From Mycobacterium intermedium (GTDB taxonomy: Bacteria; Actinomycetota; Actinomycetes; Mycobacteriales; Mycobacteriaceae): a DNA stretch of 64,000 nt. The number at the start of each line of letters is the position of its first letter. The first letter of the stretch is position 1. The notes beneath the pieces are model-generated. The model saw only the letters and a program-made list of their open reading frames with translations, was not told the DNA's origin and did no database searches. Location: NCBI RefSeq assembly GCF_002086275.1, contig NZ_MVHT01000005.1, forward strand, positions 1-64,000. Reading direction: 5' to 3'. Of the stretch, positions 18,470 through 30,500 are shown piece by piece. A program made the translations under genes and the position numbers.

Positions 18470-19003
18470 GTGACCACCGGGCTACCGTCGCAGACGCAGG
18501 TGATCGAGCTGCTCAGCGACGAGTTCGCGCGCGCCGGCTATGAGATCGAAGACGTGGTCATCGACGCCCGCGCCCGCCCGCCGCGCATCGCGGTGATCGC
18601 CGACGGCGACACCGCTTTGGACCTGGACACAATTGCCGAGTTGTCGCGCTCCGCCTCCGCCTTGCTGGACGGCCTGGGTGACAGGGGTGACGCATACGTG
18701 CTCGAAGTAAGTTCGCCCGGTGTCGACCGCCCGCTGACCAGCGAAAAGCACTTCCGACGGGCGCGCGGACGCAAGGTCGAGGTGGTGCTGTCCGACGGAT
18801 CGCAGCTGACCGCACGGGTCGGCGAGGTGCGCGGCGACACCGTCGGACTGGTAATCCGGGAAAAGCGGGACTTGACGCTGCGGGAGATTCCGTTGCCGCA
18901 GATCGTCAAGGCTGTCGTACAAGTTGAGTTTTCGCCGCCGCCGAAAGCCGAGCTGGAAATGGCGGGAGTGGGGCAGGCCGCGGGGACGGAGGCCGAAGCA
19001 TGA
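18470..19003 (+). CDS. rimP: Ribosome maturation factor RimP
   Basis: Assists 30S subunit maturation. A 177-residue protein (Rv2842c equivalent) with [23 protein letters not shown], the RimP hallmark, near residues 82-104, and an SH3-like C-terminal half. GTG 18470 is preceded by the Shine-Dalgarno-like GAGGAG. The stop overlaps nusA by four bases, the usual rimP-nusA coupling. Confidence 0.94.
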   Translation: MTTGLPSQTQVIELLSDEFARAGYEIEDVVIDARARPPRIAVIADGDTALDLDTIAELSRSASALLDGLGDRGDAYVLEVSSPGVDRPLTSEKHFRRARGRKVEVVLSDGSQLTARVGEVRGDTVGLVIREKRDLTLREIPLPQIVKAVVQVEFSPPPKAELEMAGVGQAAGTEAEA

Positions 19004-20043
19004 ACATCGACATGGCGGCGCTGCATGCGATCGAAGTGGACCGGGGTATCTCGGTCAACGAACTTCTCGAAACCATCAAGTCTGCGCTGCTCACCGCCTA
19101 CCGGCACACGCAGGGACACCAGAACGACGCGCGCATCGAGATCGACCGCAAATCCGGCGTCGTCCGGGTGATCGCCCGGGAGACCGACGAAGACGGCAAT
19201 CTCATCAGCGAATGGGACGACACCCCCGAGGGCTTCGGTCGGATCGCCGCCACCACGGCACGCCAGGTGATGCTGCAGCGGTTCCGCGATGCCGAGAACG
19301 AGCGCACCTACGGCGAGTTCTCCACCCGCGAGGGCGAGATCGTCGCGGGGGTGATCCAGCGCGACAGCCGGGCCAACGCCCGCGGCCTGGTCGTGGTGCG
19401 GATGGGCACCGAGACCAAGGCGTCGGAGGGGGTCATACCGGCGGCGGAGCAGGTGCCGGGCGAGAGCTACGAACACGGCAACCGGCTGCGCTGCTATGTG
19501 GTGGGGGTGACCCGCGGTGCCCGCGAGCCGGTGATCACGCTGTCGCGAACCCACCCCAACCTGGTTCGCAAGCTGTTCTCGCTGGAGGTTCCAGAGATCG
19601 CGGACGGCTCGGTGGAGATCGTGGCCGTGGCGCGGGAGGCCGGACATCGCTCGAAGATCGCGGTGGTGTCGCGCGTCCCGGGGTTGAACGCGAAGGGGGC
19701 CTGCATCGGCCCGATGGGACAGCGGGTCCGCAACGTGATGAGCGAGCTCTCGGGCGAGAAGATCGACATCATCGACTACGACGAGGACCCGGCCCGCTTC
19801 GTCGCCAACGCCTTGTCGCCGGCCAAGGTGGTGTCCGTCTCGGTCATCGACCAGATGGCCCGGGCGGCCCGCGTGGTGGTGCCCGACTTCCAGCTGTCGC
19901 TGGCCATCGGCAAGGAAGGCCAGAACGCCAGGCTGGCGGCCCGGCTCACCGGGTGGCGGATCGACATCCGCGGGGATTCGCCCGGGAATCCGGCGGGTCA
20001 TCCCGAGCACGGCGCCAGCCGCGGGATGGCGCACGAGCGCTGA
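19000..20043 (+). CDS. nusA: Transcription elongation/termination factor NusA
   Basis: Binds RNA polymerase and nascent RNA to modulate pausing, termination and rRNA antitermination. A 347-residue mycobacterial-type NusA (Rv2841c): N-terminal polymerase-binding domain, S1 domain (about 105-180), and two KH domains with [14 protein letters not shown] and [18 protein letters not shown]. The C-terminal acidic repeats of E. coli NusA are absent, as is normal for this group. It starts at ATG 19000, within the rimP stop. Confidence 0.95.
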   Translation: MNIDMAALHAIEVDRGISVNELLETIKSALLTAYRHTQGHQNDARIEIDRKSGVVRVIARETDEDGNLISEWDDTPEGFGRIAATTARQVMLQRFRDAENERTYGEFSTREGEIVAGVIQRDSRANARGLVVVRMGTETKASEGVIPAAEQVPGESYEHGNRLRCYVVGVTRGAREPVITLSRTHPNLVRKLFSLEVPEIADGSVEIVAVAREAGHRSKIAVVSRVPGLNAKGACIGPMGQRVRNVMSELSGEKIDIIDYDEDPARFVANALSPAKVVSVSVIDQMARAARVVVPDFQLSLAIGKEGQNARLAARLTGWRIDIRGDSPGNPAGHPEHGASRGMAHER

Positions 20044-20126
20044 CCCGCGCGGCTCGAATTTCCGCCGGAGTAAAGAGGCGCCGTCGTAACACCGTCGGGT
20101 GGTTCTGACCATTGGCCGGGTGACGC

Positions 20127-20132
20127 TAGACT
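20127..20132 (+). promoter_or_regulatory. -10 element TAGACT for ylxR (leaderless type)
   Basis: TAGACT ends five bases before GTG 20138, in the 94-base gap after nusA. It suggests an internal promoter and supports GTG 20138 over the longer frame. Confidence 0.4.
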
Positions 20133-20137
20133 TAGCC

Positions 20138-20497
20138 GTGATCCAGCGCGAGCCTTCGGTCTCGGCGCACCGACGCCCGGATAGTCCCAACGGACCCGTG
20201 CGGACGTGCGTCGGCTGCCGGAAGCGAGAGCTGGCCGTCGAACTGCTTCGAGTGGTGGCGGAGTCGAACGGGAACGGCACGTACGCCGTAATCGTTGACA
20301 CGGCCAGAAGACTGCCCGGGCGGGGTGCCTGGCTGCATCCCGTGGAGCAGTGCGTACAACAAGCGATTCGGCGGCGAGCTTTCACCAGAGCGCTGCGCAT
20401 CACCGGTTCGCCGGACACATCCGCGGTAGTTGAGCACGTGAGCAAGCTCGGCCACCGGCCAAAAGAACAGGTAGCAACGAACATGAGCACACCGTGA
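20138..20497 (+). CDS. ylxR: YlxR (RnpM) RNA-binding protein
   Basis: A small RNA-binding protein (119 residues, Rv2840c equivalent) of the nusA-infB locus. It has the family motifs RTCVGCRKRE near residue 24 and GRGAWLHP near residue 63. In Bacillus the homologue binds RNase P RNA; the mycobacterial role is not established. GTG 20138 is chosen because a -10 hexamer lies just upstream and the longer frame adds non-conserved residues. Confidence 0.85.
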   Translation: MIQREPSVSAHRRPDSPNGPVRTCVGCRKRELAVELLRVVAESNGNGTYAVIVDTARRLPGRGAWLHPVEQCVQQAIRRRAFTRALRITGSPDTSAVVEHVSKLGHRPKEQVATNMSTP

Positions 20498-20529
20498 AGT
20501 CCCGATGACCATGCGTCATAGCTAAACCC

Positions 20530-20555
20530 GAGGCGCGGCCCGCTGCTGTCGCCTC
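20530..20555 (+). promoter_or_regulatory. Short hairpin in the ylxR-infB gap
   Basis: GAGGCG (20530-20535) and CGCCTC (20550-20555) can pair around a 14-base loop, 17 bases before the infB start and next to AGGAGA. It could act as a weak attenuator or be chance. Confidence 0.22.
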
Positions 20556-20571
20556 ATAGACAGGAGATGTA

Positions 20572-23379
20572 GTGGCAGGTAAGGCCCGCGTACACGAGTT
20601 GGCAAAGGAACTCGGTGTCACCAGCAAGGAAGTCCTCGCCCGGCTGAGCGAGCAGGGCGAATTCGTCAAATCAGCATCGTCGACGGTGGAGGCGCCAGTA
20701 GCCCGCCGGCTGCGCGAGTCGTTCGGCGGCGGGAAAGCTGCCGCCGCGAAGGCAGCCCCGCCGGCACCGCCGGCCCAGGCGCCCGCCAAAGCCCCGGACA
20801 AGTCACTCGAGCAAGCTCTCGACACGGCGATCGAAAAGGCCGCGGGCAACGGCGCACCAACCCCCTCACCGGCCAAGCCGGCCGCCCCGCGACCCGCGGC
20901 GCCCGCGGCCCCGCCGGCCCCGGCGGCGAGCGCGGCGGCTCCGACCCCGGCTCCGCCGGCCAAACCAACGCCCGGAAAGCCCGCGGCGCCGACGCCCGGA
21001 CCTACCCCCGGTTCCCAGGCGCCGCAGCCCGGTGCGACGCCGGGACCGCGGCCCGGCCCCCCGGTCCCGAAGCCAGGCGTTCGCACGCCGCGCGTCGGCA
21101 ACAACCCGTTCTCGTCGGCTCAGCCGGTCGACCGGCCCATTCCGCGCCCGCACCCGCAGGCCCCACGCCCGGGAGCTCCCCGGCCTGGTGCGCCCCGGCC
21201 GGGTGGTGCCTCGCCCGGCAGCATGCCCCCGCGTCCGGGCGGCGCCGCAGGCGGACCGCGCCCGCCGCGTACCGGCGCGCCCCGGCCCGGTGGCGCCCGA
21301 CCCGGTGGTCCCGGTGGCGGTCGCGACGGCGGTGGCGGTAACTACCGCGGCGGCGGTGTAGGAGCCGCGCCCGGTGGTGGCGGTGGCGGCGGCGGCTTCC
21401 GCGGTCGTCCCGGCGGCGGTGGCCCCGGTGGTGGCGGTGGTCGTCCCGGTCAGCGCGGCGGCGCGGCGGGCGCGTTCGGTCGTCCCGGCGGCGCTCCGCG
21501 TCGTGGCCGCAAATCGAAGCGGGCAAAGCGCGCCGAGTACGAGAACATGCAGGCGCCGGTCGTCGGCGGCGTTCGGTTGCCGCACGGCAATGGCGAGACG
21601 ATCCGGCTGGCGCGCGGCGCTTCGCTGAGCGACTTTGCCGACAAGATCAACGCCAACCCGGCCGCGCTGGTGCAGGCGCTGTTCAACCTCGGTGAGATGG
21701 TCACGGCCACCCAGTCGGTGGGTGACGAGACGCTCGAGCTGCTCGGCAGCGAGATGAACTACAACGTTCAGGTCGTCAGTCCCGAGGACGAGGATCGCGA
21801 GCTGCTGGAGTCCTTCGACCTGACCTACGGCGAGGATGAGGGCGGCGAGGAAGACCTGCAGACCCGTCCACCGGTGGTCACCGTCATGGGTCACGTCGAC
21901 CACGGCAAGACCCGCCTGCTGGACACCATCCGCAAGGCCAGCGTCCGCGAGGGCGAGGCCGGTGGCATCACCCAGCACATCGGCGCCTACCAGGTGGCCG
22001 TCGAACTCGACGGCACCGAACGTCTCATCACGTTCATCGACACCCCCGGTCACGAGGCGTTCACCGCCATGCGTGCCCGCGGCGCCAAGGCCACCGACAT
22101 CGCCATCCTGGTGGTCGCGGCCGACGACGGTGTGATGCCGCAGACGGTCGAGGCCATCAACCACGCGCAGGCCGCCGACGTGCCGATCGTGGTGGCGGTC
22201 AACAAGATTGACAAGGAAGGCGCTGACCCGGCCAAGATCCGCAGCCAGCTCACCGAATACGGCTTGATTGCCGAGGAATTCGGCGGCGACACGATGTTCG
22301 TCGACATCTCCGCCAAGCAGGGCACCAACATCGACGCGCTCCTCGAGGCGGTGCTGCTGACCGCCGACGCCGCACTGGACCTGCGGGCCAACCCCGACAT
22401 GGAGGCCCAGGGTGTGGCCATCGAGGCGCACCTGGACCGGGGCCGCGGCCCGGTGGCGACGGTGCTGATCCAGCGCGGCACGCTGCGCGTGGGCGACTCG
22501 GTGGTCGCCGGCGACGCCTACGGCCGTGTCCGCCGGATGGTCGACGAGCACGGCGAGGACATCGAGGCGGCGTTGCCGTCGCGGCCGGTGCAGGTCATCG
22601 GCTTCACGTCGGTGCCCGGCGCGGGTGACAACTTCCTGGTCGTCGACGAAGACCGGATCGCCCGCCAGATCGCCGACCGGCGCAGTGCCCGCAAGCGCAA
22701 CGCCCTGGCGGCCCGTAGCCGCAAGCGGATCAGCCTGGAGGACCTGGACTCGGCGCTGAAGGAAACCAGTCAGCTGAACCTGATCCTCAAGGGCGACAAC
22801 GCCGGTACCGTCGAGGCGCTGGAAGAGGCCCTGATGGGTATCGAGGTCGACGACGAGGTGGCCCTGCGGGTCATCGACCGCGGTGTCGGTGGCATCACCG
22901 AAACCAACGTCAACCTGGCTTCGGCGTCGGATGCGATCATCATCGGCTTCAACGTGCGCGCCGAAGGCAAGGCGACGGAGCTGGCCAACCGCGAAGGCGT
23001 CGAGATCCGCTACTACTCGGTGATCTACCAAGCGATCGACGAGATCGAGCAGGCCCTGCGCGGCATGCTCAAGCCGATCTACGAGGAAAACCAGTTGGGT
23101 CGCGCCGAGATCCGGGCGATCTTCCGGTCCTCCAAGGTCGGCATCATCGCGGGTTGCCTGGTCACCTCCGGTGTGGTGCGCCGCAACGCCAAGGCCCGGT
23201 TGTTGCGGGACAACATCGTGGTCACCGAGAACCTCACGATCAACTCGTTGCGCCGCGAGAAGGACGACGTGACCGAGGTCCGCGAAGGCTTCGAGTGTGG
23301 TTTGACGTTGGGGTACTCCGACATCAAGGAAGGCGACATCATCGAGTCCTTCGAGCTGGTGCAGAAGGAGCGCGCCTGA
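20572..23379 (+). CDS. infB: Translation initiation factor IF-2
   Basis: GTPase that brings fMet-tRNA to the 30S subunit (Rv2839c equivalent). A long 935-residue form: a small N-terminal domain (1 to about 50), a very Pro/Ala- then Gly/Arg-rich linker (about 60-320), then the conserved core with G1 GHVDHGKT near residue 440, DTPGHE and NKID. Two beta-barrel domains and domain IV follow, ending [10 protein letters not shown]. The linker is low-complexity and varies in length between mycobacteria. The ribosome binding site AGGAGA lies eight bases before GTG 20572. Confidence 0.96.
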   Translation: MAGKARVHELAKELGVTSKEVLARLSEQGEFVKSASSTVEAPVARRLRESFGGGKAAAAKAAPPAPPAQAPAKAPDKSLEQALDTAIEKAAGNGAPTPSPAKPAAPRPAAPAAPPAPAASAAAPTPAPPAKPTPGKPAAPTPGPTPGSQAPQPGATPGPRPGPPVPKPGVRTPRVGNNPFSSAQPVDRPIPRPHPQAPRPGAPRPGAPRPGGASPGSMPPRPGGAAGGPRPPRTGAPRPGGARPGGPGGGRDGGGGNYRGGGVGAAPGGGGGGGGFRGRPGGGGPGGGGGRPGQRGGAAGAFGRPGGAPRRGRKSKRAKRAEYENMQAPVVGGVRLPHGNGETIRLARGASLSDFADKINANPAALVQALFNLGEMVTATQSVGDETLELLGSEMNYNVQVVSPEDEDRELLESFDLTYGEDEGGEEDLQTRPPVVTVMGHVDHGKTRLLDTIRKASVREGEAGGITQHIGAYQVAVELDGTERLITFIDTPGHEAFTAMRARGAKATDIAILVVAADDGVMPQTVEAINHAQAADVPIVVAVNKIDKEGADPAKIRSQLTEYGLIAEEFGGDTMFVDISAKQGTNIDALLEAVLLTADAALDLRANPDMEAQGVAIEAHLDRGRGPVATVLIQRGTLRVGDSVVAGDAYGRVRRMVDEHGEDIEAALPSRPVQVIGFTSVPGAGDNFLVVDEDRIARQIADRRSARKRNALAARSRKRISLEDLDSALKETSQLNLILKGDNAGTVEALEEALMGIEVDDEVALRVIDRGVGGITETNVNLASASDAIIIGFNVRAEGKATELANREGVEIRYYSVIYQAIDEIEQALRGMLKPIYEENQLGRAEIRAIFRSSKVGIIAGCLVTSGVVRRNAKARLLRDNIVVTENLTINSLRREKDDVTEVREGFECGLTLGYSDIKEGDIIESFELVQKERA

Positions 23380-23460
23380 CCACAGCCGCCACATAGTGGG
23401 GGCACCCCAGCCGCGTAGCGGATCAGGGGGACCGAGCATGAGGAGAGGCGGTGAATCCGA

Positions 23461-24934
<1,474 letters not shown>

Positions 24935-24940
24935 CGGCCC

Positions 24941-26293
24941 TTGACTGAAGGGCCAGCCGAGCCAGGCGCCGGGCGACCGGCCGCCGGTGGGTGGCAGATC
25001 GCCGCGCTCGCGCTGCCCGCGCTGGGTGTGTTGGCGGCCGAGCCGCTGTATCTGCTGTTCGACACCGCGGTCGTCGGTCGCCTCGGGGCGGTTTCGCTGG
25101 CCGGTCTGGCTATCGGCAGTCTGCTGCTGAACTTTGTCGGTTCCGGTGCGACATTCTTGTCCTACGGCACGACGGCGCGCTCGGCGCGCCGCTTCGGGGC
25201 CGGCGACCGCGCGGGCGCGGTAGCCGAGGGCGTGCAGGCGACGTGGCTGGCCTTGGCGCTCGGTGTGCTGGTGATCGTCGTGGTGGAGGCCGCAGCGGTG
25301 CCGCTGGTGTCGGCGATCGCTGGCGGTCAATCCGGGGGCCATGCGATCAGCGCCGCGGCGCTGCCCTGGTTGCGGATCGCGATCCTGGGTGTGCCGGCAA
25401 TCCTGGTCTCGCTCGCGGGTAACGGTTGGATGCGTGGCGTGCAGGACACGGTGCGCCCGCTGCGGTATGTGGTGGCGGGGTTCAGCCTCTCGGCGGTGCT
25501 GTGTCCGCTGCTGGTGTTCGGCTGGCTGGGGTTGCCGCGCTGGGGCCTGGCCGGGTCGGCGGTGGCCAACGCGACCGGTCAGTGGCTGGCGGCGGTGTTG
25601 TTCGTAGGCGCGCTGCTGGCCGAACGGGTGCCGCTGCGTCCGGACCGCACGGTGCTCCGCGCCCAGGTGGTGATGGGCCGCGACCTGTTTGTCCGGACCA
25701 TGGCTTTCCAGGCCTGCTTCATCTCGGCCGCGACGGTGGCCGCCAGGTTCGGAGCTGCCGCACTGGCGGCCCACCAGGTGGTGCTACAGCTGTGGAGTTT
25801 TCTTGCCCTGGTTCTCGATTCGCTCGCCATTGCCGCGCAGGCGTTGGTGGGCGCGGCGCTGGGTGCCGGCGACGTCGCACACGCGAAGTGGGTGACTTGG
25901 CGGGTGACGGTGTTCTCGCTGTTGGCGGCCGCGCTGCTGGCTGTCGCGCTCGGGGTGGGCGCGGAGGTGCTGCCAGACCTGTTCACCGACGACCGGTCGG
26001 TGCTGGTTGCCATCGGGGTGCCATGGTGGTTCATGGTGGCCCAACTGCCCTTCGCCGGCATCGTTTTCGCGCTGGACGGGGTACTGCTCGGGGCCGGCGA
26101 TGCCGCGTTCATGCGCACCGCCACCGTCGCCAGCGCCCTGATCGGCTTTCTGCCGCTGATCTGGCTGTCACTGGCGTTCGACTGGGGACTGGCCGGTATC
26201 TGGGCCGGGCTGAGCACATTCATCGTGTTGCGACTGATCTTCGTTGGATGGCGAACGGTGTCGGGACGGTGGGCGGTGACCGGGGCGGCGTAA
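24941..26293 (+). CDS. dinF: MATE-family efflux protein DinF
   Basis: A 450-residue, 12-TM multidrug and toxic compound extrusion transporter in the inner membrane (Rv2836c equivalent). LYLLFDTAVVGRLGAVSLAG near the N-terminus is the MATE TM1 region, with a repeat of this pattern in the second half. TTG start at 24941, seven bases after the nrnA stop. The DNA-damage link implied by the name dinF is inherited from E. coli; no LexA box is visible here. Confidence 0.88.
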   Translation: MTEGPAEPGAGRPAAGGWQIAALALPALGVLAAEPLYLLFDTAVVGRLGAVSLAGLAIGSLLLNFVGSGATFLSYGTTARSARRFGAGDRAGAVAEGVQATWLALALGVLVIVVVEAAAVPLVSAIAGGQSGGHAISAAALPWLRIAILGVPAILVSLAGNGWMRGVQDTVRPLRYVVAGFSLSAVLCPLLVFGWLGLPRWGLAGSAVANATGQWLAAVLFVGALLAERVPLRPDRTVLRAQVVMGRDLFVRTMAFQACFISAATVAARFGAAALAAHQVVLQLWSFLALVLDSLAIAAQALVGAALGAGDVAHAKWVTWRVTVFSLLAAALLAVALGVGAEVLPDLFTDDRSVLVAIGVPWWFMVAQLPFAGIVFALDGVLLGAGDAAFMRTATVASALIGFLPLIWLSLAFDWGLAGIWAGLSTFIVLRLIFVGWRTVSGRWAVTGAA

Positions 26294-26317
26294 CGCCCCG
26301 CGCGCCCAACCCGCCGT

Positions 26318-26323
26318 TACACT
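26318..26323 (+). promoter_or_regulatory. -10 element TACACT for ugpAEBC (leaderless type)
   Basis: TACACT ends six bases before ATG 26330, so the ugp transcript probably starts at the ugpA start codon. Confidence 0.45.
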
Positions 26324-26329
26324 GCGCGC

Positions 26330-27241
26330 ATGACAAGGCTGGCCCGGACGCCGCCACGGTCCCGGCAGCGGTCCTGGCAGGACTATGCGCTGTTCACCAT
26401 CCTGGTCGGACCCAATGTGGCTTTGTTGATTCTGTTCATCTACCGCCCATTGGCGGACAACATCCGGCTGTCGTTCTTCGATTGGAACATCTCCGATCCC
26501 GGCGCCGACTTCATCGGGATGTCCAACTACGCCGAGTGGCTCACCCGTGCGGACACCCGGCAGATTGTGTTCAACACGGTGGTGTTCACGGGCGCAACGG
26601 TCATCGGCTCGATGGTGCTGGGGCTGATGCTGGCCATGCTGCTCGACCAACCGTTGCGCGGCCGAAACCTGGTGCGCTCGACGGTGTTCGCCCCGTTTGT
26701 GATATCCGGTGCGGCCGTCGGCCTGGCGGCCCAGTTTGTCTTCGATCCGCATTTCGGCCTGATCCAAGACCTGCTGCACCGCGTCGGCGTTGGGGTGCCC
26801 GACTTCTACCAGCGGCCGCACTGGGCGATGTTCATGGTCACCGTCACCTACATCTGGAAAAACCTGGGCTACACCTTTGTCATCTACCTGGCCGCGCTGC
26901 AGGGCGTCCGCCGAGACCTGTTGGAGGCGGCGGAAATCGACGGCGCCAGCCGATGGGGCATCTTCCGCCGGGTGCTGCTGCCGCAGCTGCGTCCCACCAC
27001 CTTCTTCCTGTCGATCACCGTACTGATCAACTCGCTGCAGGTGTTCGACGTGATCAACGTGATGACCCGAGGGGGCCCACTCGGCACCGGCACGACGACC
27101 ATGGTGTACCAGGTGTATTTGGAGACCTTCAGAAACTTCCGGGCCGGGTATGGGGCCACCATCGCCACGATAATGTTCCTAGTCCTGCTGGCCGTCACGT
27201 ATTTCCAGGTGCGGGTCATGGATCGGGAGCAGCGGCTGTGA
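26330..27241 (+). CDS. ugpA: Glycerophosphodiester/sugar ABC transporter permease UgpA
   Basis: Membrane permease of a carbohydrate-type ABC importer (Rv2835c equivalent, 303 residues, six TMs). The EAA loop contacting the ATPase is EAAEIDGASRWGIFRRVLLP near residue 202. In M. tuberculosis this system is reported to import glycerophosphocholine. It is first in the ugpAEBC operon; its stop overlaps the ugpE start by four bases (GTGA). Confidence 0.93.
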   Translation: MTRLARTPPRSRQRSWQDYALFTILVGPNVALLILFIYRPLADNIRLSFFDWNISDPGADFIGMSNYAEWLTRADTRQIVFNTVVFTGATVIGSMVLGLMLAMLLDQPLRGRNLVRSTVFAPFVISGAAVGLAAQFVFDPHFGLIQDLLHRVGVGVPDFYQRPHWAMFMVTVTYIWKNLGYTFVIYLAALQGVRRDLLEAAEIDGASRWGIFRRVLLPQLRPTTFFLSITVLINSLQVFDVINVMTRGGPLGTGTTTMVYQVYLETFRNFRAGYGATIATIMFLVLLAVTYFQVRVMDREQRL

Positions 27242-28083
27242 AACTCACCCGATTGAACGCAAGTCGCAGCGCCGCAAGACTGCTCGGCTATGCCGCGATG
27301 TTGCTGGTGGTCGCGTTGATCGCCGGACCGCTGCTGTTCGTCTTCTTCACCTCGTTCAAGGACCAACCCGACATCTATTCGCAGCCGACGACCTGGTGGC
27401 CGCCACACTGGCATCCCCAGAATTACCGGACGGCCACCGAGCAGATCCCGTTCTGGACCTACCTGCGCAATTCGGTGATCATCACCACCGCACTGGCATC
27501 AGTGAAGTTCGTGCTCGGGGTGCTCAGCGCGTTCGGCCTGGTGTTCGTGGATTTCCCGGGCAAGAACGTGGTGTTCTTGGTCATCATCGCAGCGCTCATG
27601 GTGCCCAACCAGATCACCGTGATCTCCAACTACGCCTTGATCTCTCAACTCGGCCTGCGCAACACATTCCCGGGCATCATTCTGCCGCTGGCCGGCGTTG
27701 CATTCGGAACGTTCTTGATGCGCAACCACTTTCTGTCGCTGCCTTCCGAGGTCATCGAGGCCGCCCGGATGGATGGCGCCCGGTGGTGGCAACTATTGCT
27801 GCGGGTCGTGTTGCCCATGTCCGGCCCGACCATGGTCGCTTTCGGCGTCATCACCGTGGTCAACGAATGGAACGAATACCTGTGGCCGTTCCTGATGTCC
27901 GATGACGAGTCGGTGGCACCGCTGCCGGTGGGCCTGACCTTTCTGCAGCAAGCCGAGGGCGTGACGAACTGGGGACCGGTGATGGCGGTGACGCTGCTGG
28001 CGATGCTGCCCATCCTGCTGATCTTCATTGCGCTGCAACGGCAGATGATCAAGGGCCTCACCTCCGGCGCGGTCAAGGGCTGA
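27238..28083 (+). CDS. ugpE: ABC transporter permease UgpE
   Basis: Second permease of the importer (Rv2834c equivalent, 281 residues). The EAA loop is EAARMDGARWWQLLLRVVLP near residue 165, and the protein ends in a QRQMIKGLTSGAVKG segment typical of MalG-type permeases. The frame stays open far upstream, through ugpA and dinF, but GTG 27238 with the four-base overlap is the real start. Confidence 0.93.
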   Translation: MKLTRLNASRSAARLLGYAAMLLVVALIAGPLLFVFFTSFKDQPDIYSQPTTWWPPHWHPQNYRTATEQIPFWTYLRNSVIITTALASVKFVLGVLSAFGLVFVDFPGKNVVFLVIIAALMVPNQITVISNYALISQLGLRNTFPGIILPLAGVAFGTFLMRNHFLSLPSEVIEAARMDGARWWQLLLRVVLPMSGPTMVAFGVITVVNEWNEYLWPFLMSDDESVAPLPVGLTFLQQAEGVTNWGPVMAVTLLAMLPILLIFIALQRQMIKGLTSGAVKG

Positions 28084-28089
28084 CGCGCC

Positions 28090-29403
28090 ATGACCAACTT
28101 GAACCGCAGAAGTTTCCTGTCGTTGGCGAGCGCGGCCGTGCCCGGAGTGCTCGCCGGCTGCGCCGGAATGGGCGGCAGCGTCGGCGAGAAGTCGGGATCG
28201 GGTCCCATCACGTTCTGGTCCAACCACCCCGGCCAATCCGCCCCGATGGAACGGGAACTCATCGCCCGGTTCCAGAGCCAGTTTCCCGGCCTGCAGGTCA
28301 AGCTGATCGACGCCGGCGCGGACTACGACGAGGTGGCGCAGAAGTTCAACGCGTCGCTCATCGGCACCGACGTACCCGATGTCGTTGTCCTGGACGATCG
28401 TTGGTGGTTCCACTTCGCCCTCAGCGGTGTCATCGCCCCGCTCGACGACCTCTTTGGCCAAGTCGGCGTCGACACCGCGGATTACGTGGACTCGTTGCTG
28501 GCCGACTACGATTTCGACGGCCGCCACTACGCCCTGCCTTATTCCCGTTCAACGCCGCTCTTCTACTACAACAAGTCCGACTGGGCGCGGGCCGGCCTGC
28601 CCGACCGCGGACCGCGCAGTTGGCAGGAATTCGACGAATGGGGCCCGCGGTTGCAGCAGGTCGTCGGCTCCGGAAGATGGGCACACGGTTGGCCGAACGC
28701 TGACCGGATCTCCTGGGTTTTCGAAGGGCCGAACTGGGCATTCGGCGGCGCTTATTCCGACAAGTGGACCCTGAAGTTCACCGATCCGAAAACCATCGAG
28801 GCGGGAAACTTTTATCGGGATTCCATCCATCGCAGGCGTTATGCCGCGATCGCCAACGACAACGCCAACGAGTTCGCTACCGGCATTCAGGCCTCGACCC
28901 TGGCGTCGACGGGCGCACTGGTCGGCATCACCCATTCCGCCCGAGTCGATTTCGGTGTTGCGCCGCTGCCCACCGGGCCCGGGGGAGCGCCCGGGTGCCC
29001 GACCGGCGGGGCGGGGCTGGCCATACCTACCAAGCTCTCCCCGGAGCGAAAGCTGAATGCGCTCAGGTTCATTGAGTTCGTCACCAACCCGCAGAACACT
29101 GCGTACTTCAGCCAGCGCACCGGGTATCTGCCGGTGCGCAAGTCCGCCGTCCAGGACCCGAGCGAGCAGAAATACCTTGCCGACCATCCCCGGGCTCGGG
29201 TGGCGCTCGACCAGCTTCCGCACACCAAGCCGCAGGACTACGCGCGCGTGTTCCTACCCGGCGCGGACCGCATCATCTGCGCGGGGCTGGAATCCATTGG
29301 GCTGGAAGGGTCCGACGTGACCGCGACGTTCACCGACATCGAAAAGCAGCTGAGCGTCATCTACGACCGCCAGATCAAACGAAAGTTGCCCCGACATGGC
29401 TAG
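28090..29403 (+). CDS. ugpB: ABC transporter substrate-binding lipoprotein UgpB
   Basis: Solute-binding component (Rv2833c equivalent, 437 residues). The N-terminus has a twin-arginine motif RRSFLSLASA followed by the lipobox LAGC near residue 21, so it is a Tat-exported lipoprotein held on the outer face of the membrane. The rest is a family 1 solute-binding fold (ITFWSNHPG near residue 39). The M. tuberculosis protein is reported to prefer glycerophosphocholine. Its end overlaps ugpC by eight bases. Confidence 0.93.
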   Translation: MTNLNRRSFLSLASAAVPGVLAGCAGMGGSVGEKSGSGPITFWSNHPGQSAPMERELIARFQSQFPGLQVKLIDAGADYDEVAQKFNASLIGTDVPDVVVLDDRWWFHFALSGVIAPLDDLFGQVGVDTADYVDSLLADYDFDGRHYALPYSRSTPLFYYNKSDWARAGLPDRGPRSWQEFDEWGPRLQQVVGSGRWAHGWPNADRISWVFEGPNWAFGGAYSDKWTLKFTDPKTIEAGNFYRDSIHRRRYAAIANDNANEFATGIQASTLASTGALVGITHSARVDFGVAPLPTGPGGAPGCPTGGAGLAIPTKLSPERKLNALRFIEFVTNPQNTAYFSQRTGYLPVRKSAVQDPSEQKYLADHPRARVALDQLPHTKPQDYARVFLPGADRIICAGLESIGLEGSDVTATFTDIEKQLSVIYDRQIKRKLPRHG

Positions 29404-30484
29404 CGTGCAGTATTCGTCGGTCACCCACCGTTACCCGGGTGCGGACACCCCGGCGATTGAGAACCTGGATCTGGAGGTGGCCGACGGTGAATTCCTGGTC
29501 CTGGTCGGGCCGTCCGGCTGCGGCAAGTCGACCACCTTGCGCATGCTGGCCGGGCTGGAAACCGTTGAGAGCGGCCGCATCACCATCGGGGATGTGGACG
29601 TGACGCACCTGCCGCCGCGCGCCCGCGATGTCGCGATGGTGTTCCAGAACTACGCGCTGTACCCGAACATGACGGTGGCGGCCAACATGGGCTTCGCGCT
29701 GCGCAACGCCGGTGTGTCGCGCGCCGAAACGCGGCGCCGGGTGGAAGAGGTCGCCGCTATGCTGGAATTGACTGAGCTGCTTGACCGTAAGCCTGCGAAG
29801 CTGTCCGGTGGCCAGCGGCAACGCGTGGCGATGGGGCGTGCGATCGTGCGGCGGCCCCAGGTGTTCTGCATGGACGAACCGTTGTCGAACCTGGACGCCA
29901 AACTGCGGGTGAGCACCCGATCGCAGATTTCGGGTTTGCAGCGTCGCCTGGGCACTACCACCGTCTACGTCACCCACGACCAAGTGGAGGCCATGACGAT
30001 GGGGGACCGGGTCGCCGTACTCAAAGACGGTGTGCTGCAACAGATCGACACGCCGCGGGCACTCTACGACGACCCGGTCAACACGTTCGTGGCGACGTTC
30101 ATCGGCGCCCCGGCGATGAACCTCATCGAGGCCGTCGTGGCCGACGGGATGGTTAAATCGCCCGATCTGGCGATACCGGTGCCGCGTGAAGCCGCCGGCC
30201 AGCCACGGGTGCTGCTCGGTGTGCGGCCCGAATCCTGGGACGTCGCCTCGCCGGACACCCCGGGCGCGCTGACCGTCGTCGTGGAACTGGTGGAGGAGCT
30301 GGGGTTCGAATCCTTCGTCTATGCAACGCCTGTCGAGCGCAACGGGTGGTCGCCACGGGCGCAGCGCATCGTGTTCCGCACCGATCGTCGCACGTCGGTG
30401 CAGCTGGGTGACACGTTGTCGATCGTGCCGCACGTGAAAGAGCTGTGCTTCTTCGACGTCGCGACCGAGACGCGGATCGGCTGA
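29396..30484 (+). CDS. ugpC: ABC transporter ATP-binding protein UgpC
   Basis: ATPase of the importer (Rv2832c equivalent, 362 residues). Walker A is GPSGCGKST near residue 39, the signature is LSGGQRQRVAMGRA, and Walker B is VFCMDEPLSNLD. A C-terminal regulatory OB-type (TOBE) domain spans about 240-362. Start ATG 29396 lies inside the ugpB end. The convergent echA16 is 123 bases away across a strong inverted repeat. Confidence 0.94.
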   Translation: MASVQYSSVTHRYPGADTPAIENLDLEVADGEFLVLVGPSGCGKSTTLRMLAGLETVESGRITIGDVDVTHLPPRARDVAMVFQNYALYPNMTVAANMGFALRNAGVSRAETRRRVEEVAAMLELTELLDRKPAKLSGGQRQRVAMGRAIVRRPQVFCMDEPLSNLDAKLRVSTRSQISGLQRRLGTTTVYVTHDQVEAMTMGDRVAVLKDGVLQQIDTPRALYDDPVNTFVATFIGAPAMNLIEAVVADGMVKSPDLAIPVPREAAGQPRVLLGVRPESWDVASPDTPGALTVVVELVEELGFESFVYATPVERNGWSPRAQRIVFRTDRRTSVQLGDTLSIVPHVKELCFFDVATETRIG

Positions 30485-30500
30485 CGAGTACGGGCTTGTT

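Noticed and set aside
18538..20490. A 650-codon minus-strand open frame opposite rimP, nusA and ylxR
   Set aside because: It mirrors well-identified plus-strand genes and has no recognisable protein features.
25426..28083. An 885-codon frame spanning dinF, ugpA and ugpE
   Set aside because: Only its 3' part (from GTG 27238) is coding, as UgpE; the rest is an out-of-frame shadow of dinF and ugpA.
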